64,000 nucleotides of DNA, taken from Pieris napi. Its lineage: Eukaryota > Arthropoda > Insecta > Lepidoptera > Pieridae. Both the position numbers and the translations under genes were made by a program. Under the pieces are notes generated by a model. It was given only the letters and a program-made list of their open reading frames with translations, did no database searches and was not told where the DNA came from. The stretch is taken from assembly GCF_905475465.1 (NCBI RefSeq), contig NC_062244.1, forward strand, positions 1,190,501 through 1,254,500, read 5' to 3'. Shown here one piece after another: positions 1 to 9,664 of the stretch. Numbering within the stretch: position 1 is the first letter of the stretch; every line of letters starts with the position of its first letter.

Positions 1-284
1 TCTGTGACATGTACCTCCTACTGTTTTCATTTCCTCAAGATCTATTAATAGAGAAAGTCGATAGTAAAGTACCCATTAAGGGCATGCGTAAAACACTATT
101 GAAACAAAGAGTGGAAAGCGCGGGCGCCGGTCTCACGCGAACCGATCGTAATAGCGCGATTATCTCGACATCTTAACGCTCCACACCACTTCCTTTGCTC
201 TATTGTCGTTGCTATCAATCGAAGTAGCTAAATTGCTATATAGCATTATACCAGTGATATCGCATCACATCTCCGTGATTTTTC
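1..284. other. no gene recognised
   Basis: Mixed-composition sequence with a short GC-rich patch near 115-160. No coding frame, RNA or repeat that recurs elsewhere in the window was recognised. Confidence 0.4.
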
Positions 285-430
285 ACCGCGTGACGGTGTG
301 ATTTCGTCCGTTCCACAACTATTCTTAAGGTAGTTTCTGCCACGCACCACCGATATATGGAACCAGCTGCCCACTGAAGTATTTCCGAACCATTCGACTT
401 AAGGCGTGCAACGCATTCTATTAACATTAA
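285..430 (-). repeat. Rep-B fragment
   Basis: On the minus strand this matches the Rep-B interior: the AACTGCCTTAA and ACTTCAGTGGGCAGCTGG blocks are present. It is diverged and has an internal deletion, since the segment between the CGAATTGG-like and GTTGC-like blocks is missing. It encodes nothing recognisable. Confidence 0.7.
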
Positions 431-574
431 TAAAGGTCGCAATATATTGTTAGTTTATACGTATAGTTTAAGTAGGTATACGTTACTGATGGACGATGGG
501 ACAGAATAGTCATGGAATCGAGATGGATGAAGAGTCGGCGAAATGGAGGAGGCATTGGATGCGCAGCGGTCATC

Positions 575-765
575 CTGGAAATTGGTGTAATGGTTGCGGC
601 TCCTTACAAACTTTGTCTAAAAAAAAACTTGGCGATTAAAAAGAGTGGCGGAGAGTTTATTGCCAGTTCTTCTCGTCCATTCTACGGCTTTGAGAACTGG
701 CAGTAAATGTAAAATTAGAAGCATACAATGTATATTTCTTTTTTGACGTTCATAAATTTACCTAT
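575..765 (+). repeat. Rep-C fragment (retroposon 3' end)
   Basis: The segment shares with 2011-2300, 13474-13845 and 18446-18662 the blocks TAATGGTTGC, CTTGGCGATTAAAAAGAGTG, GAGAGTTTATTGCCAGTTCT and GAACTGGCAGTAAATGTAAA. The direction is taken from the other copies, which end in a GACTTT-rich tail. This copy lacks the tail. A 64-codon frame runs through it but is only a product of the repeat. Confidence 0.8.
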
Positions 766-1340
766 GACGAAATTTTGGGGACCTATGTCAAGCTGGATGT
801 GGACAGGCTGCAGGCTTTAAAAAGTATTTTTATAAATGAGATTTTATTATTAAACTTATTAAGCAACATATTCCCTACATATTGGTGGTAAAGTTTTTTT
901 AAAGTACGCAATAACTATCTTACTTCATGTAGGTATGATCATACAGACCGAAAATCTACAAACCGTACATGGCCAGTAATGGGGGACACCTAGAACGCAG
1001 GAATCTGATTCTGCCTCAATAACATAGACAAAGAAGTATGTCTCCATGTCCCATTAGGACTGATCGTCGCGGGCATCCTGTACTTAAAATAAACATGATT
1101 CGCATCGTTAACCCGTCACCTCCGATATTGATGTTAAACTACCCAAAAGTGTGGTGTCATGGGCCATTAGGCTCCTAAAGGTGAGGGCTTGATTGATTCG
1201 TCCCACCACTGTTTACGGCTGGATTGTCCCACGCGACCTAAGTGAATAAGTTGGGAACTCTTGCGCATCCAATGAGTTGTACAATGCTGAATAGAAGCAT
1301 CTGGGATTAAAAAATTCAGCAGCAGACTGTCCGGCTGACA
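766..1340. other. no gene recognised
   Basis: Moderately GC-rich compared with its surroundings at 950-1300. No frame longer than about 60 codons and no recurring element was found. It could be an old, unrecognised transposon piece. Confidence 0.3.
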
Positions 1341-1346
1341 TTAGAG

Positions 1347-1387
1347 TATAGCAAATGATTATATTGTTTTAATAATCATTTGCTATA
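1347..1387. repeat. 16-bp perfect hairpin
   Basis: TATAGCAAATGATTAT at 1347-1362 is followed by a 9-nt loop and its exact reverse complement at 1372-1387. It abuts the tail of the retroposon at 1391. The hairpin could be an old inverted-repeat terminus or a small foldback. No function can be assigned. Confidence 0.8.
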
Positions 1388-1390
1388 ACT

Positions 1391-1560
1391 TAATAAATAA
1401 TAATAATAATCTTTATTACTTCTCTCACATATACATACAAGGTTATTATGATTAAACTAAGATGATAACATTAGAAAGTGTATGTGAGAGACTGGTCTCT
1501 GTAACAGGAGACCTGAGTGACAGATAGCCAGCCTCTCCACCACCAGACCGGAACACGTAC
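1391..1560 (-). repeat. non-LTR retroposon 3' end with ATT-rich tail
   Basis: Read on the minus strand it ends ...GAGAGAAGTAATAAAG followed by (ATT)n, a polyadenylation-like signal plus a simple-repeat tail typical of non-LTR retrotransposon 3' ends. The upstream part contains two GTATGTGAGAG-like segments in the same region. Only one copy is in the window, so the family call rests on the tail structure. Confidence 0.5.
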
Positions 1561-1650
1561 AATCAGGTCATTGTCATAAGATACAATAGAAGAAAATAAG
1601 TATTAAGTGCTAAAAGAAAACATTGCAAACGGAGTCGTAAAAATAAATTT

Positions 1651-1750
1651 GGTGTGCGTTTGTGTGTGTGTGTATGTGTGTGTCTCTCTCTCTCTAAGTA
1701 TGTGTGTGTGTGTGCGTGGGTGTGTGTATATGTGTGTGGGAGTGGGTGTG
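1651..1750. repeat. imperfect TG microsatellite with TC block
   Basis: A compound tract of TG/TGTA/TGGG repeats interrupted by a (TC)n block at about 1683-1696. It is a length-variable simple repeat. Confidence 0.95.
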
Positions 1751-2010
1751 TTACAGAATAACTGTTATTAAATCTTCTGTTTCATCATAACTCAACGTCT
1801 TCAGCCAAGTAGTAACCATTTTTTTACATTCATATTTAGATAGTGGGTAAATGTTAATTTTTCATTTAATTTATTAATGAGTACGAATTGCTGGATTAAC
1901 CCTGGATTTATTTGGGCAAGAAAAGACGGTACCATTTGAAGACTACTAGATACACACCACTTTGCAGGTAACTTTGGATAGTGCTTTTGGTGGTCTCTCT
2001 CTAATTTGCC

Positions 2011-2300
2011 TGTCCCATTGCGTGTTGTTCCGACGAGAATTTAAGTGCGTGCTCCTATTTCACTATGCCTCCTGCTGATAGAGGACAAATTACTTACGAT
2101 GTCATGTGGAACATGGTGTAATGGTTGCAGCTCCTTACAAATGTGTAAAACAAAAAACTTGGCGATTAAAAAGAGTGGTGGAGAGTTTATTGCCAGTTCT
2201 TTTCTTCCCTGCTATGCCCTTGATTTGAGAATTGGCAGTAAATGTAAAATTAGAAGCATTTAATATGTATTTCTTTTTGACGTTCATAAGTGCACAGTAC
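2011..2300 (+). repeat. Rep-C, longer copy
   Basis: This contains the 5'-more region (TGCGTGCTCCTATTTCAC, CCTCCTGCTGATAGAGGACA) shared with the minus-strand copy at 13474-13845, followed by the full TAATGGTTGC...GACGTTCATAAGTG block. The GACTTT tail is lost. Open frames inside are repeat-derived. Confidence 0.85.
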
Positions 2301-2383
2301 CTAAATACATAAAGATTTTAATTTGATAAGAAAGGCATGCTGGTACCCAAAAGAACACTTCTGACCTTCTTTGGCGGAAGAGA

Positions 2384-2401
2384 GTTATAACGTTATAACG
2401 T
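2384..2401. repeat. short palindromic duplication
   Basis: GTTATAACGTTATAAC is two tandem copies of the palindrome GTTATAAC. It is small and of unknown meaning. Confidence 0.7.
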
Positions 2402-2739
2402 GTAGAATATAATTTATAATAAATGTTTCAAAGTTTTTATTACCAATTAAACAGTTCGCGATCAATGATCAAACATGCCGCTTATTAATAATTCTTCAAT
2501 ATAATGCGCATGATTGCTCGCAATTACACTACTTGTTATGTAAACATGTGGTTTTTATCATCGAAGTCATGCGGCAATGAATCTCAAATTATACATTTGA
2601 AATTATACAATGTACAGTATTTTTGACCTACTTGAAAAAGTATTATTAGACGTCTTGCGCATACGACAGACATTACTTGCCGTGCACCACCATGCTGGCG
2701 TTTCATGTATTCCCCAATTTATGGGCTTTCAAGAGAAGA

Positions 2740-2855
2740 GAACCTCAAAGGCAATTGAAAGCCTCTTGGTGTTGCAGGTGTCTGGGGATATGGGTGGCGC
2801 TAAAAACTTAATTCTCAGTGACACGCCAGCTCATCTGTTTGTTGTCCTATAAAAA
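2740..2855 (-). repeat. diverged Rep-B-like fragment
   Basis: On the plus strand it reads GCCTCTTGGTGTTGCAGGTG then a GGTGGCGCTAA-like block and a terminal CCTATAAAAAT. This follows the order of a Rep-B relative read on the minus strand. The 80-codon frame over it has no domain and is taken as chance. Confidence 0.45.
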
Positions 2856-3044
2856 TGACGAGTATGCATTTTTGCATACATGCATATTTTCGCCGACAAA
2901 CTCCCTAAAACTTTTTAACTTTTAATTTTATTTTATTTACTTTACTTTCTTCCCTTTTTTGCGACTGAGGCGCAAATTAGCTACTGTGGTCTCTGGCAGA
3001 ATGACAGTGCAACATTCTGCTGTGCAGCCATACCCCAGGGCGCA

Positions 3045-3165
3045 GCTACTGTACGTGTGTATGTCACTGGACTCCTCTTATACGGCTGGACCGATTTGAA
3101 TGAATTGTTTTGTAATTGTTCGTTTAGGTGGTAAGGTAATATTTAATGTAAGAATTAGATTTTTG
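3045..3165 (+). mobile_element. Helitron-like 5' fragment
   Basis: TACTGTACGTGTGTATGTCA followed by an ACGGCTGGACCGATTTGAAT block matches the start of the Helitron at 29680-29893 (CTACTGTATGTGTGTATTTT, ACGGCTGGGCCGATTTGCAT). The CTRR 3' end is not found here, so it is a truncated copy. Confidence 0.55.
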
Positions 3166-3902
3166 TCTAAATAAAATTTGTTATTAAGTGTACTACTTAA
3201 ATAAATTTGTAATTAGTGAAGTTAGTTTAAAGTGAGCTATGCATTTTTATGCTACAATATGCTGTAGTTCTTAATAGCGGACTAAATTAAATATTGAACT
3301 TATGTCCAGTCATATTAAAAAAAAATATGTCTCGATATGTATATAATATATAAATATATCTTTAAAATATTGACATATCAGCAGTGACATTTTCAGTCAA
3401 ATCAACACATATATGTTTATTTTTTTAAATCATACTATTTATTTCTGTTAGTTTAGTTATTCTGTATTGTTCCAAAACTCGTCGCAGTGAGAAAAATAGT
3501 TTTCCTGATTATTCATTTGTTTGTATAAACAAATAACTACTGCCTAATGAAAACCTTTGCCAATGTCAATTTAACTACTATTTTCCAGATTTATTTTTGT
3601 TCATTAAAGTTCATTAACTGTAAGGTATAGGTGTTTAGATGAAATCTACGTGTAGGAAGGAAGCGAGCAGTCAATGGTGACATTCGACAATGATTACGGG
3701 CAGACAGCCGTGACGCCCCTGTGGTTGCTTTAAATATATTACTAGTGTTTTGAATGAACTTGTTCGTATGGACACTTTGTATTGGAATAAATGAACTATA
3801 AATTAAATTCTTTCACACACGTTTCATTCATATACCCTTATGGTTTAGTGTTGTTTTTTACTATAGTTTTGTTATACGTAGTCATCTCTTTGTATATTTT
3901 CT
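3166..3902. other. AT-rich, nothing recognised
   Basis: Very AT-rich sequence with many stops in all frames. No repeat family, RNA gene or coding segment was recognised. Confidence 0.4.
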
Positions 3903-4126
3903 GTCCAGCCTTGCGATTCTGTAACTCACTTTTGGAACTCACACAGCGGTTTCCACAGCGGCGGTCGCGCTCTAATCAGTCGTAAAGCAGTCATTTTACG
4001 ATTTGGCATTCTGATAAACAATAAACTACAAGCTCCCTCCTTATCAGAATGCCGCAACCGCCGCAAATGCCGAAAAACCGCAGTGAGAGTTCGAAAAGTG
4101 AGTTACAGAATCGCAAGGCTGGTGAC
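3903..4126. mobile_element. foldback-E MITE, copy 1
   Basis: The two ends are long inverted repeats: CCTTGCGATTCTGTAACTCA near 3909 is mirrored by TGAGTTACAGAATCGCAAGG ending near 4118, and the AGCGGTTT...CCGC blocks inside are also mirrored. The centre contains an ATGCCAAATCG-like segment in both orientations. Similar copies lie at 35020-35220 and 62271-62468. It has no coding capacity, so it is a non-autonomous inverted-repeat element. The outer few bases (GGTGACC) are uncertain, and no clean target duplication was seen. Confidence 0.85.
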
Positions 4127-4302
4127 CTGTTACACAGGACTTATATTGCAAGTCCAATTATAGGCACCAGCATCTCACAATGATGGTTAATACCAGCATC
4201 ATGCATGTAAACACGTAAAATGAAATATTGCAAAAGAGGCAAATTTTATTGTTATTATAAACTATGTTTAAGCTAATTAACAGTTAATAGTCTAACATAA
4301 AA

Positions 4303-4505
4303 CAGTGGCGCTACTTCCACAAGTCTAGGCCTCGGATTTGTATGTTTTGTGATATTAAGTATGATTTCGGATTGTATGATTAGCCCTCTGTGACACACGC
4401 CACCAGTTTCCTCACGTTATTCCTCACCTTACCATCGAATGTTAAATGCGCATATAGGAAGAGAAGTCGGTTCGAAAACATGACTTCAGGGCCAAGCCGC
4501 AAGCT
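4303..4505 (-). repeat. SINE-A, degenerate
   Basis: The plus strand begins CAGTGGCGCTAC and shows GACACACGCC, GTTTCCTCACG and GAATGTTAAATGCGCATATA in the order expected for a minus-strand copy. The tRNA-like head is badly eroded. Confidence 0.75.
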
Positions 4506-4514
4506 TAAAAAGAA

Positions 4515-4950
4515 GTTTTGTTTATTGCCAGTTCTTCTCTTCCGTTCTACGCCCTTGATTTGAGAACTGGCAGTAAAAGTAAAATTATGATAAATGATAA
4601 ATGATTTATTTCTGTAAGTAGGTTTTTACAAACACTTTTACACGTCAAACATTTTTAAACTAGAAGAGTTCGACGTTGCCTATCTGACTACTCTGAGAAG
4701 AAACGCCGAAACAAACTCAGAGGTCACAGTCTCTTTTAAAGTCCAGACATAACTAACAAGATTATGTGAAGACCATGTAGATTGCAGTCTGAAATGGTCT
4801 TTTCAGGAAAGAACCACACAGATTGAGTGGACCTGTCAAGTCCAAAGACCAGACATTTGGGTAGGCCGCATAAATTACTCAAACTGTCAGACAGATTAGA
4901 AGCAAGTGTTACCTATATGAATAAATGCGTTTGACTTTTGGGTTTTACTT
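4515..4950 (+). repeat. Rep-C interrupted by another retroposon
   Basis: GTTTATTGCCAGTTCTTCTC at 4518 and GTTACCTATATGAATAAATG near 4910 are consecutive parts of Rep-C. Here they are about 300 bp apart. The intervening piece (about 4590-4893) begins as a minus-strand tail (TTTATTTCTGTAAGTAGG) and contains ACGCCGAAACAAACTCAG, resembling another lepidopteran LINE 3' end. The C tail ends GTTTGACTTTTGG. Confidence 0.65.
4590..4745 (-). repeat. LINE 3' end nested in Rep-C
   Basis: Read on the minus strand it goes from GAGTTTGTTTCGGCG through a GACGTGTAAAAGTGTTTG block to AAATAAATCATT, a layout seen in lepidopteran LINE 3' ends. It is a single copy in this window, so the family is not named. Confidence 0.45.
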
Positions 4951-5983
4951 CTTCCAAAGATTTAGCCAATTCCGATGACCTTTGATGCCCTCATCATATT
5001 AACTGGTTCCACATTAGTGACCAGTGTAAAGTAATGATTGTTTCCTTTCGCTAAGGATGTTCTACAAATCAGTGGACGGTCGGTTGGTTGCGCTAACGAC
5101 CAGCTATTATAAGCAAGGACAAGGTTTTTAAGTCGTATATTGGGTTTTTGGTTCTTAAGATATCATACTGGTATTGGTAATTTAATAAACGAACCGAAAG
5201 GGACTTTTTTTATCTCTCATTATATTTTTATTGATTTTTTTTCTCTGATTATTGTGTTTATGTGTGTGTGTTTCTTTTTAATAATTGTCAACAAAGTCTC
5301 TATGGTAACGTTATTGAGACCTCGTATGGCCAATTTAAAATCCAACAAAATTTTCTTAAAATGACTTAATATATGTTTTTTAATTTCTAATAAATACATT
5401 TAAAATAGGTTTTTGGAAACTAAATCTTGGATCAATGGTTACCATGTGGAACTTGGAATCATTTAATACAGTGGAAAAGAACAATCCGGCAGTACTCCTC
5501 AGCCAAGGCCTCAGGGTGCCTTTAAAAAAAATTAAAAATTAAAAATTATTAGTATTTTATTTTTTATTTTGTGGTTGCATGTTCATGTTCTAATATTGAT
5601 TTCAATGTGTGTAACTTTTGTGATATCTTATTTTCTTGTATAATTCAACATTGTTTTAGAACTTATAAATAAATTAATCTGTAATAGCACCTTATTTATA
5701 AGAAGGTACCCAAATAACCAGACTTTATTTCAATAACATAGATGAGCCTCCAATGCGACCATTTACACAGTACCAACATATGACTCAACCACTAATAGTT
5801 GAAAATTGTTAGTTCCTTTTAAAAGCAATTTGCATTATGACATTGTTCACACTACATCGTGTGACACATCAAGTTGACCGAATTCCCGAATTAGCATCAT
5901 TATACCTTTGGAGTGGTTCACTTCGTTTTATTGTGAACCTGGTCTTATGTGGTATTAAGACGTCTTGAATAGTAATTCAATTT
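4951..5983. other. AT-rich, no gene recognised
   Basis: A 74-codon frame at 5140-5364 is hydrophobic and AT-driven with no domain. A poly-A/poly-T-rich stretch lies near 5520-5560. No RNA or recurring element was recognised. Confidence 0.4.
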
Positions 5984-6068
5984 TTTATAGAACAGGGGGC
6001 AAACGGGCCGGAGGCTCAACTGATGTTAACTGATACTGCTGCTCACATTACCAGAAGACTCGCTGTGT
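5984..6068 (+). repeat. Rep-B 5' end fragment
   Basis: TATAGAACAGGGGGCAAACG, GGAGGCTCAACTGATGTTAA and CCAGAAGACTCGC are the first blocks of Rep-B. The copy stops at an A-rich run at about 6070. Confidence 0.85.
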
Positions 6069-6098
6069 TAAAAAAAAAAAAAAATGTAATGTTAAAAA

Positions 6099-6375
6099 AA
6101 AATCAGTCGCACTACTTTAGGTCTAGTCCTCAGATTTCTGTACCTGATTCATGATCTTTTGTCAATCTAATAGGCATGTAGGTGATCACCTGTGCCTGAC
6201 TCATGTCGACTTTTTGCGTCTTAAGAAAGCCGGTTTCCTCACGACTTTCCTGCACCGTTCGAGGGAATGTTAAATGCGCATAAAAAGAAAGTCTATTAGT
6301 GCACAGACGGGGATCGAACCTGTGACCTACGGATGAGAATCGTAATCTGAAGTCACTAGGCCATCACTTCTCTAT
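6099..6375 (-). repeat. SINE-A, near full length
   Basis: The body is complete from the CAGTCGCACTAC tail end to the tRNA-like head ending TCACTAGGCCATCACTTC. The B box on the minus strand reads GGTTCGATCCC (plus-strand GGGGATCGAACC near 6309). Confidence 0.9.
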
Positions 6376-6552
6376 GTGGTGGTCATGTCTCAATACTCCT
6401 TTGAACATTTACGTCCACATCCTATTCCATTTCTCACGTTAGTCACATGTAATCGGATCTTGCAAATTGTGTTAATTTGATCATAGCTGCTGTTAAGGGA
6501 TCAAATATCTGATGTTGAATGAACTGGATCTGGAAATATTTTGAAGAAACAG

Positions 6553-6760
6553 ACATAAGGCAGACATATTGGACATGTGCACCGAATGGCGAATGACAGA
6601 ACTCCACCTCTCACAACCCGGTGGCAAGAGAAAACCCAGTGGGTAGACCGAGACTGCGTTGGTGGGATGGGGTTGTCAAGGACCTAGAACGCGATGGCAA
6701 AATGTACTTGAGGAGGCCCACAAGGCGCTATATAACCATCGATGATGATGATGAAGGTAC
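6553..6760 (+). pseudogene. LINE-R: non-LTR retrotransposon ORF2 C-terminus (remnant)
   Basis: The translation contains ARENPVGRPRLRWWDGVVKD and then LERDGK. This matches the GRP-x-RW-x-DGV-x-DL signature found at the extreme C-terminus of reverse-transcriptase ORFs of several insect non-LTR elements. An upstream H-x-RMAND-like stretch is visible only with a frame change, and the CATCGATGATGATGATGA tail follows. Everything 5' is missing, as expected of a 5'-truncated retrotransposed copy. It is not a host gene. Confidence 0.7.
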
Positions 6761-6899
6761 AAAATTTATAGGAGGTAATCAAGCAGGCTGGTGCCTTAGA
6801 ATTAAATGCTTACTGCCGCTACCTACAACACCAGGATCGCAAGTGCGCTGCCGTCCCTGTAACGGTTCGAAGAACCTCGAATGGCAGCTCCATAAAATG

Positions 6900-6958
6900 G
6901 TGGTCTGTCTTTAAAAGCGCTCTGTTGTGGAACGCCAGATATCAAGGTGAAGGGAAGT
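6900..6958 (+). repeat. Rep-B interior piece
   Basis: GTCTTTAAAAGCGCTCTGTT and GTGGAACGCC followed by TCAAGGTGAAGGG parallel the Rep-B block AAAAACGCTCAGTTGTGGAA then GACGTCGAGGTGATA. Confidence 0.6.
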
Positions 6959-7189
6959 TAACTGTTCCTCCAACATTAAGGCTGTGATCTCGACCAGTCT
7001 AGTCACTGACTGGCTCGAAGGCCCTGATGGCTGATGTCGAGGAGTATACTGTAAGTATGCCAGAGCTTCATTGACCGGTGATCGAGATTGTTGATAGCTT
7101 GGGATTCCTGTGAGACAAATGGCGCGTTGTTAAGAAGGCAGCCTTTAAGCTGTTTTATTGGCATCCCTCTTTCAAAACGTTTATTTTTA

Positions 7190-7405
7190 AGTAATAGGAG
7201 GCAAACGGGCAGGAGGCGCACCTGACGTTTAGTGACTAGCGGCCCGTGGACACTGTTAATGCCGGAGGGCTCGCGAGTGCGATTCCGGAATAATAAGAAT
7301 TGGTACGCTCTTTTCTTGATGGACCCTAAGTTGAATTGGTTCGGAAATACTTCAGTGGGCAACTGCTTACATAGTGGCGGTACGCGGCATAAACTGCCTT
7401 AAAAA
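7190..7405 (+). repeat. Rep-B
   Basis: A continuous match runs from AATAGGAGGCAAACGGGCAG through GGGCTCGCGAGTGCG and AAGAATTGGTACGCTC to AAACTGCCTTAAAAA. A 119-codon minus-strand frame spanning 7003-7362 lies mostly over this repeat and is not a gene. Confidence 0.9.
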
Positions 7406-7599
7406 CACAAATTATTAATTATTTTAACCTAATTCGAAAAAAATTTTAAATGTGTTATGAACAGTATAGTATGACAGAACAATATCTTCGACAATAATGG
7501 CGGAATTGCGTCAAATGTCAAATTAGACGCTCGCCTTCCTGTCGTTTGCATTTCGTACAACTGGTAACTGTATTAGGTCAAATTGATTTTATCACACTG

Positions 7600-7768
7600 T
7601 TGTGTAAGTTAGACTTTCTGTCTATGTGTGGATTTAACATTCGCTCGAACAGTGACGGAAAACATGTCAGGCACAGGAGGCTGATCTATTTACCTATTAG
7701 ATTGACAAATCATGAAAACGATTCAGAATCCTGAGGCCCAGAACTAAAATGGTTGTAGTGCCACTTTT
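7600..7768 (+). repeat. SINE-A 3' body
   Basis: The blocks ACTTTCTGTCTATGTGTGG, AACATTCGCTCGAACAGTGA, GTCAGGCACAGGAGGCTGAT and GGTTGTAGTGCCACTT are in SINE order. The central segment after the ACATCGTGAGG site is deleted and the tRNA head is absent. Confidence 0.85.
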
Positions 7769-8137
7769 TTGTTTCTTGATTAAAATTGCGAATACAACAG
7801 AAATCTTTAGAACCAGCAAATTTGTTCAAACGGCATATCGATACAAAGAAAATTAATTAAGTGGAAAATATAAACTGCGATTACTTCCTGTATTGAATAT
7901 TGAAAACAATAATTATTTTAATGGATTTATCTGTTCAATAGACATACATAAAAATACTTCGCGTGTAAACTCAGGTTATACTTTTATATAATCAAGTCTA
8001 CTGGCCACGTCTGTCTGTATTTGGTATACGTATTTAAAACGTTTATGGATATAATAAATTATTGAAATTTGGCTTAGTTAAATTGTTTTACAAATATAAC
8101 CGAATTCTTGACCTCGTTCTTTCCAATTCAGTAGCGT
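7769..8137. other. AT-rich, nothing recognised
   Basis: No coding segment, RNA or recurring repeat was recognised. Confidence 0.4.
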
Positions 8138-8232
8138 TAATTTTTTTTTATAGATCAGTGCAGTAGGCTCATCTGATGTTAAGTGATACCGCTGCCCATG
8201 GACACTATACCATCCTATATCCAATATCGCAT
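8138..8232 (+). repeat. Rep-B 5' end fragment
   Basis: Poly-T, then TATAGATCAGTGCAGTAGGC, GATGTTAAGTGATACCGC and GCCCATGGACACT. It is truncated after the first 90 bases. Confidence 0.75.
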
Positions 8233-8451
8233 ACCTTTGTATCCTTACAACTAATGCTGCCTGGAAGACATCGCTTCTTATCGACAAGGCTGTGTTTTGT
8301 TTTTAATTTTTAAATTTGTAAATAGTTTTTATATTGTGTAAATAAACTAGACAATACAATGCGCCTATTTTAGTATCGTAGTTTTTTTGTTCTAGATACA
8401 TGGTCTTCACATATAATTATTAAATCAATGTAGGTATACAAAATATTATAA

Positions 8452-8621
8452 ATGCTTTTTTAAAAGAGTATGGAGTTTCTTGCCCATTCTTCTCCATATG
8501 AAACTACCTTTTGGAAGAGGCAACTAGAGTCTTTTTTTAATATTTTTAACTTGTGATTTTGACTTTCAAAGCTGCCTTTTAAATAGGCCTAATTGAAATA
8601 AATGATTTGACTTTGACTAAG
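8452..8621 (+). repeat. Rep-L: retroposon 3' end
   Basis: GGAGTTTCTTGCCCATTCTT, CTCCATATGAAACTACCTTT and a terminal AATAAATGATTTGACTTTG tail give the layout of a lepidopteran LINE 3' end. The tail type is like Rep-C but the body is different. Confidence 0.6.
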
Positions 8622-8929
8622 TATTGCTGGTACAACAGATGCTGCAGACTGAAGCTAGTTACAAATAACGATATCTATTACAGTTTCGCCCAGTTTTTTG
8701 TGTTAATAAGTCGATAACGTGACGTTGTTCAACGGTCCATTAATTTCAAAAATCGTTACGGTGCGGTGTGATAAGCGGCCCGTTTCGTGGTTTTTATAAA
8801 GACTTATTGGATTCTATTGAGAAAAAATGTTGCTTCCAATATTAAACAGTCATGTCACTTTTTAATGCAAAAAACAAAAATTAGACAAAGACGAAAACCA
8901 TTAATAAGATTGTCAATTAAATTAGATGT
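8622..8929. other. no gene recognised
   Basis: No recurring element was recognised. The 62-codon frame starting at 8787 runs into the LINE-D tail and is not supported. Confidence 0.35.
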
Positions 8930-9112
8930 ATTTCCAACACACAAATATACAGTATTTACAAAACAAGCTTCATAGTAATAATAAAAATTAAAAATTGATA
9001 AATATACTAATACAAATTTAAAAAGTTTGGTCCCTGCATCTAAAAGTACCACACATTTAGATGCTGGCATAATTTCCTCGCTGTACTGCGATACTTATTC
9101 GTTGAGCGGGAA
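8930..9112 (-). repeat. LINE-D 3' end
   Basis: On the plus strand it reads ACACAAATATACAGTATTTA, then TTTAAAAAGTTTGGTCCCTG, GCTGGCATAATTTCCTCGCT and TGCGATACTTATTCGTTGAG. In the sense direction (minus) this is the end of an RT-type ORF followed by a 3'UTR. The plus-strand ACATTTAGATGC insertion is unique to this copy. Confidence 0.8.
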
Positions 9113-9236
9113 AAGTCTCTCTGGAGTCATCATCATCATCACTTGGACTTGTCAACTTGTCTTGGCAATAAGAAAGGCTTTGTTATTATTACTATTAGTA
9201 TATCATACTGTTACACAACCCAAAGATTTTTCTATG

Positions 9237-9340
9237 AGCACAATTTACACTTGGTCCTACTGTGAAGGCAAATATCGTGAGGAAAAATATCTGAAGAATC
9301 CAAAATCTACATATGTCAGGCACAAATAGCTGATGATGCG
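9237..9340 (+). repeat. SINE-A remnant
   Basis: GTGAAGGCAAATATCGTGAG and ATGTCAGGCACAAATAGCTG recall the SINE-A body. It is heavily diverged, and no tRNA head was found. Confidence 0.45.
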
Positions 9341-9393
9341 GCGCACGCCCTTATTGCTTTGCACCATTAGACTGTTATCATATGTATTATCTC

Positions 9394-9664
9394 TTTTTTT
9401 GAACAGGGGCCTAACGGGCAGGAGGCTCACCTGATGTTAAGTGATACTGCCGCCCATGGACACTCAATGCCAAAGGGCTCGCGAGTGCGTTGCCGGCCTT
9501 TTCAGAATTGGTAAGCTCTTTTCTTGGAGGATCCTAAGTCGAATTGGTTCGGAGATACTTCAGTGGGCAGCTGGTTCCACATAGTGCTGGTGCGCGGCAA
9601 AAACTGCCTTAAAAAACGCTCAGTTGTGGAACGACGGAGTCGAGGTAATAAGGGTGGAATTCAT
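9394..9664 (+). repeat. Rep-B
   Basis: Well preserved from GAACAGGGGCCTAACGGGCA through CACTCAATGCCAAAGGGCTC and CAGTGGGCAGCTGGTTCCAC to TGGAACGACGGAGTCGAGG. It ends within the last block. Confidence 0.95.

Noticed and set aside
1347..1387. 16-bp hairpin as a microRNA precursor
   Set aside because: The stem is too short and AT-rich for a typical precursor, and it abuts a retroposon tail.
1651..1750. Possible Z-DNA or regulatory TG tract
   Set aside because: Ordinary imperfect microsatellite; nothing around it suggests a promoter.
7003..7362. 119-codon minus-strand frame
   Set aside because: Most of it is Rep-B read in the antisense direction.
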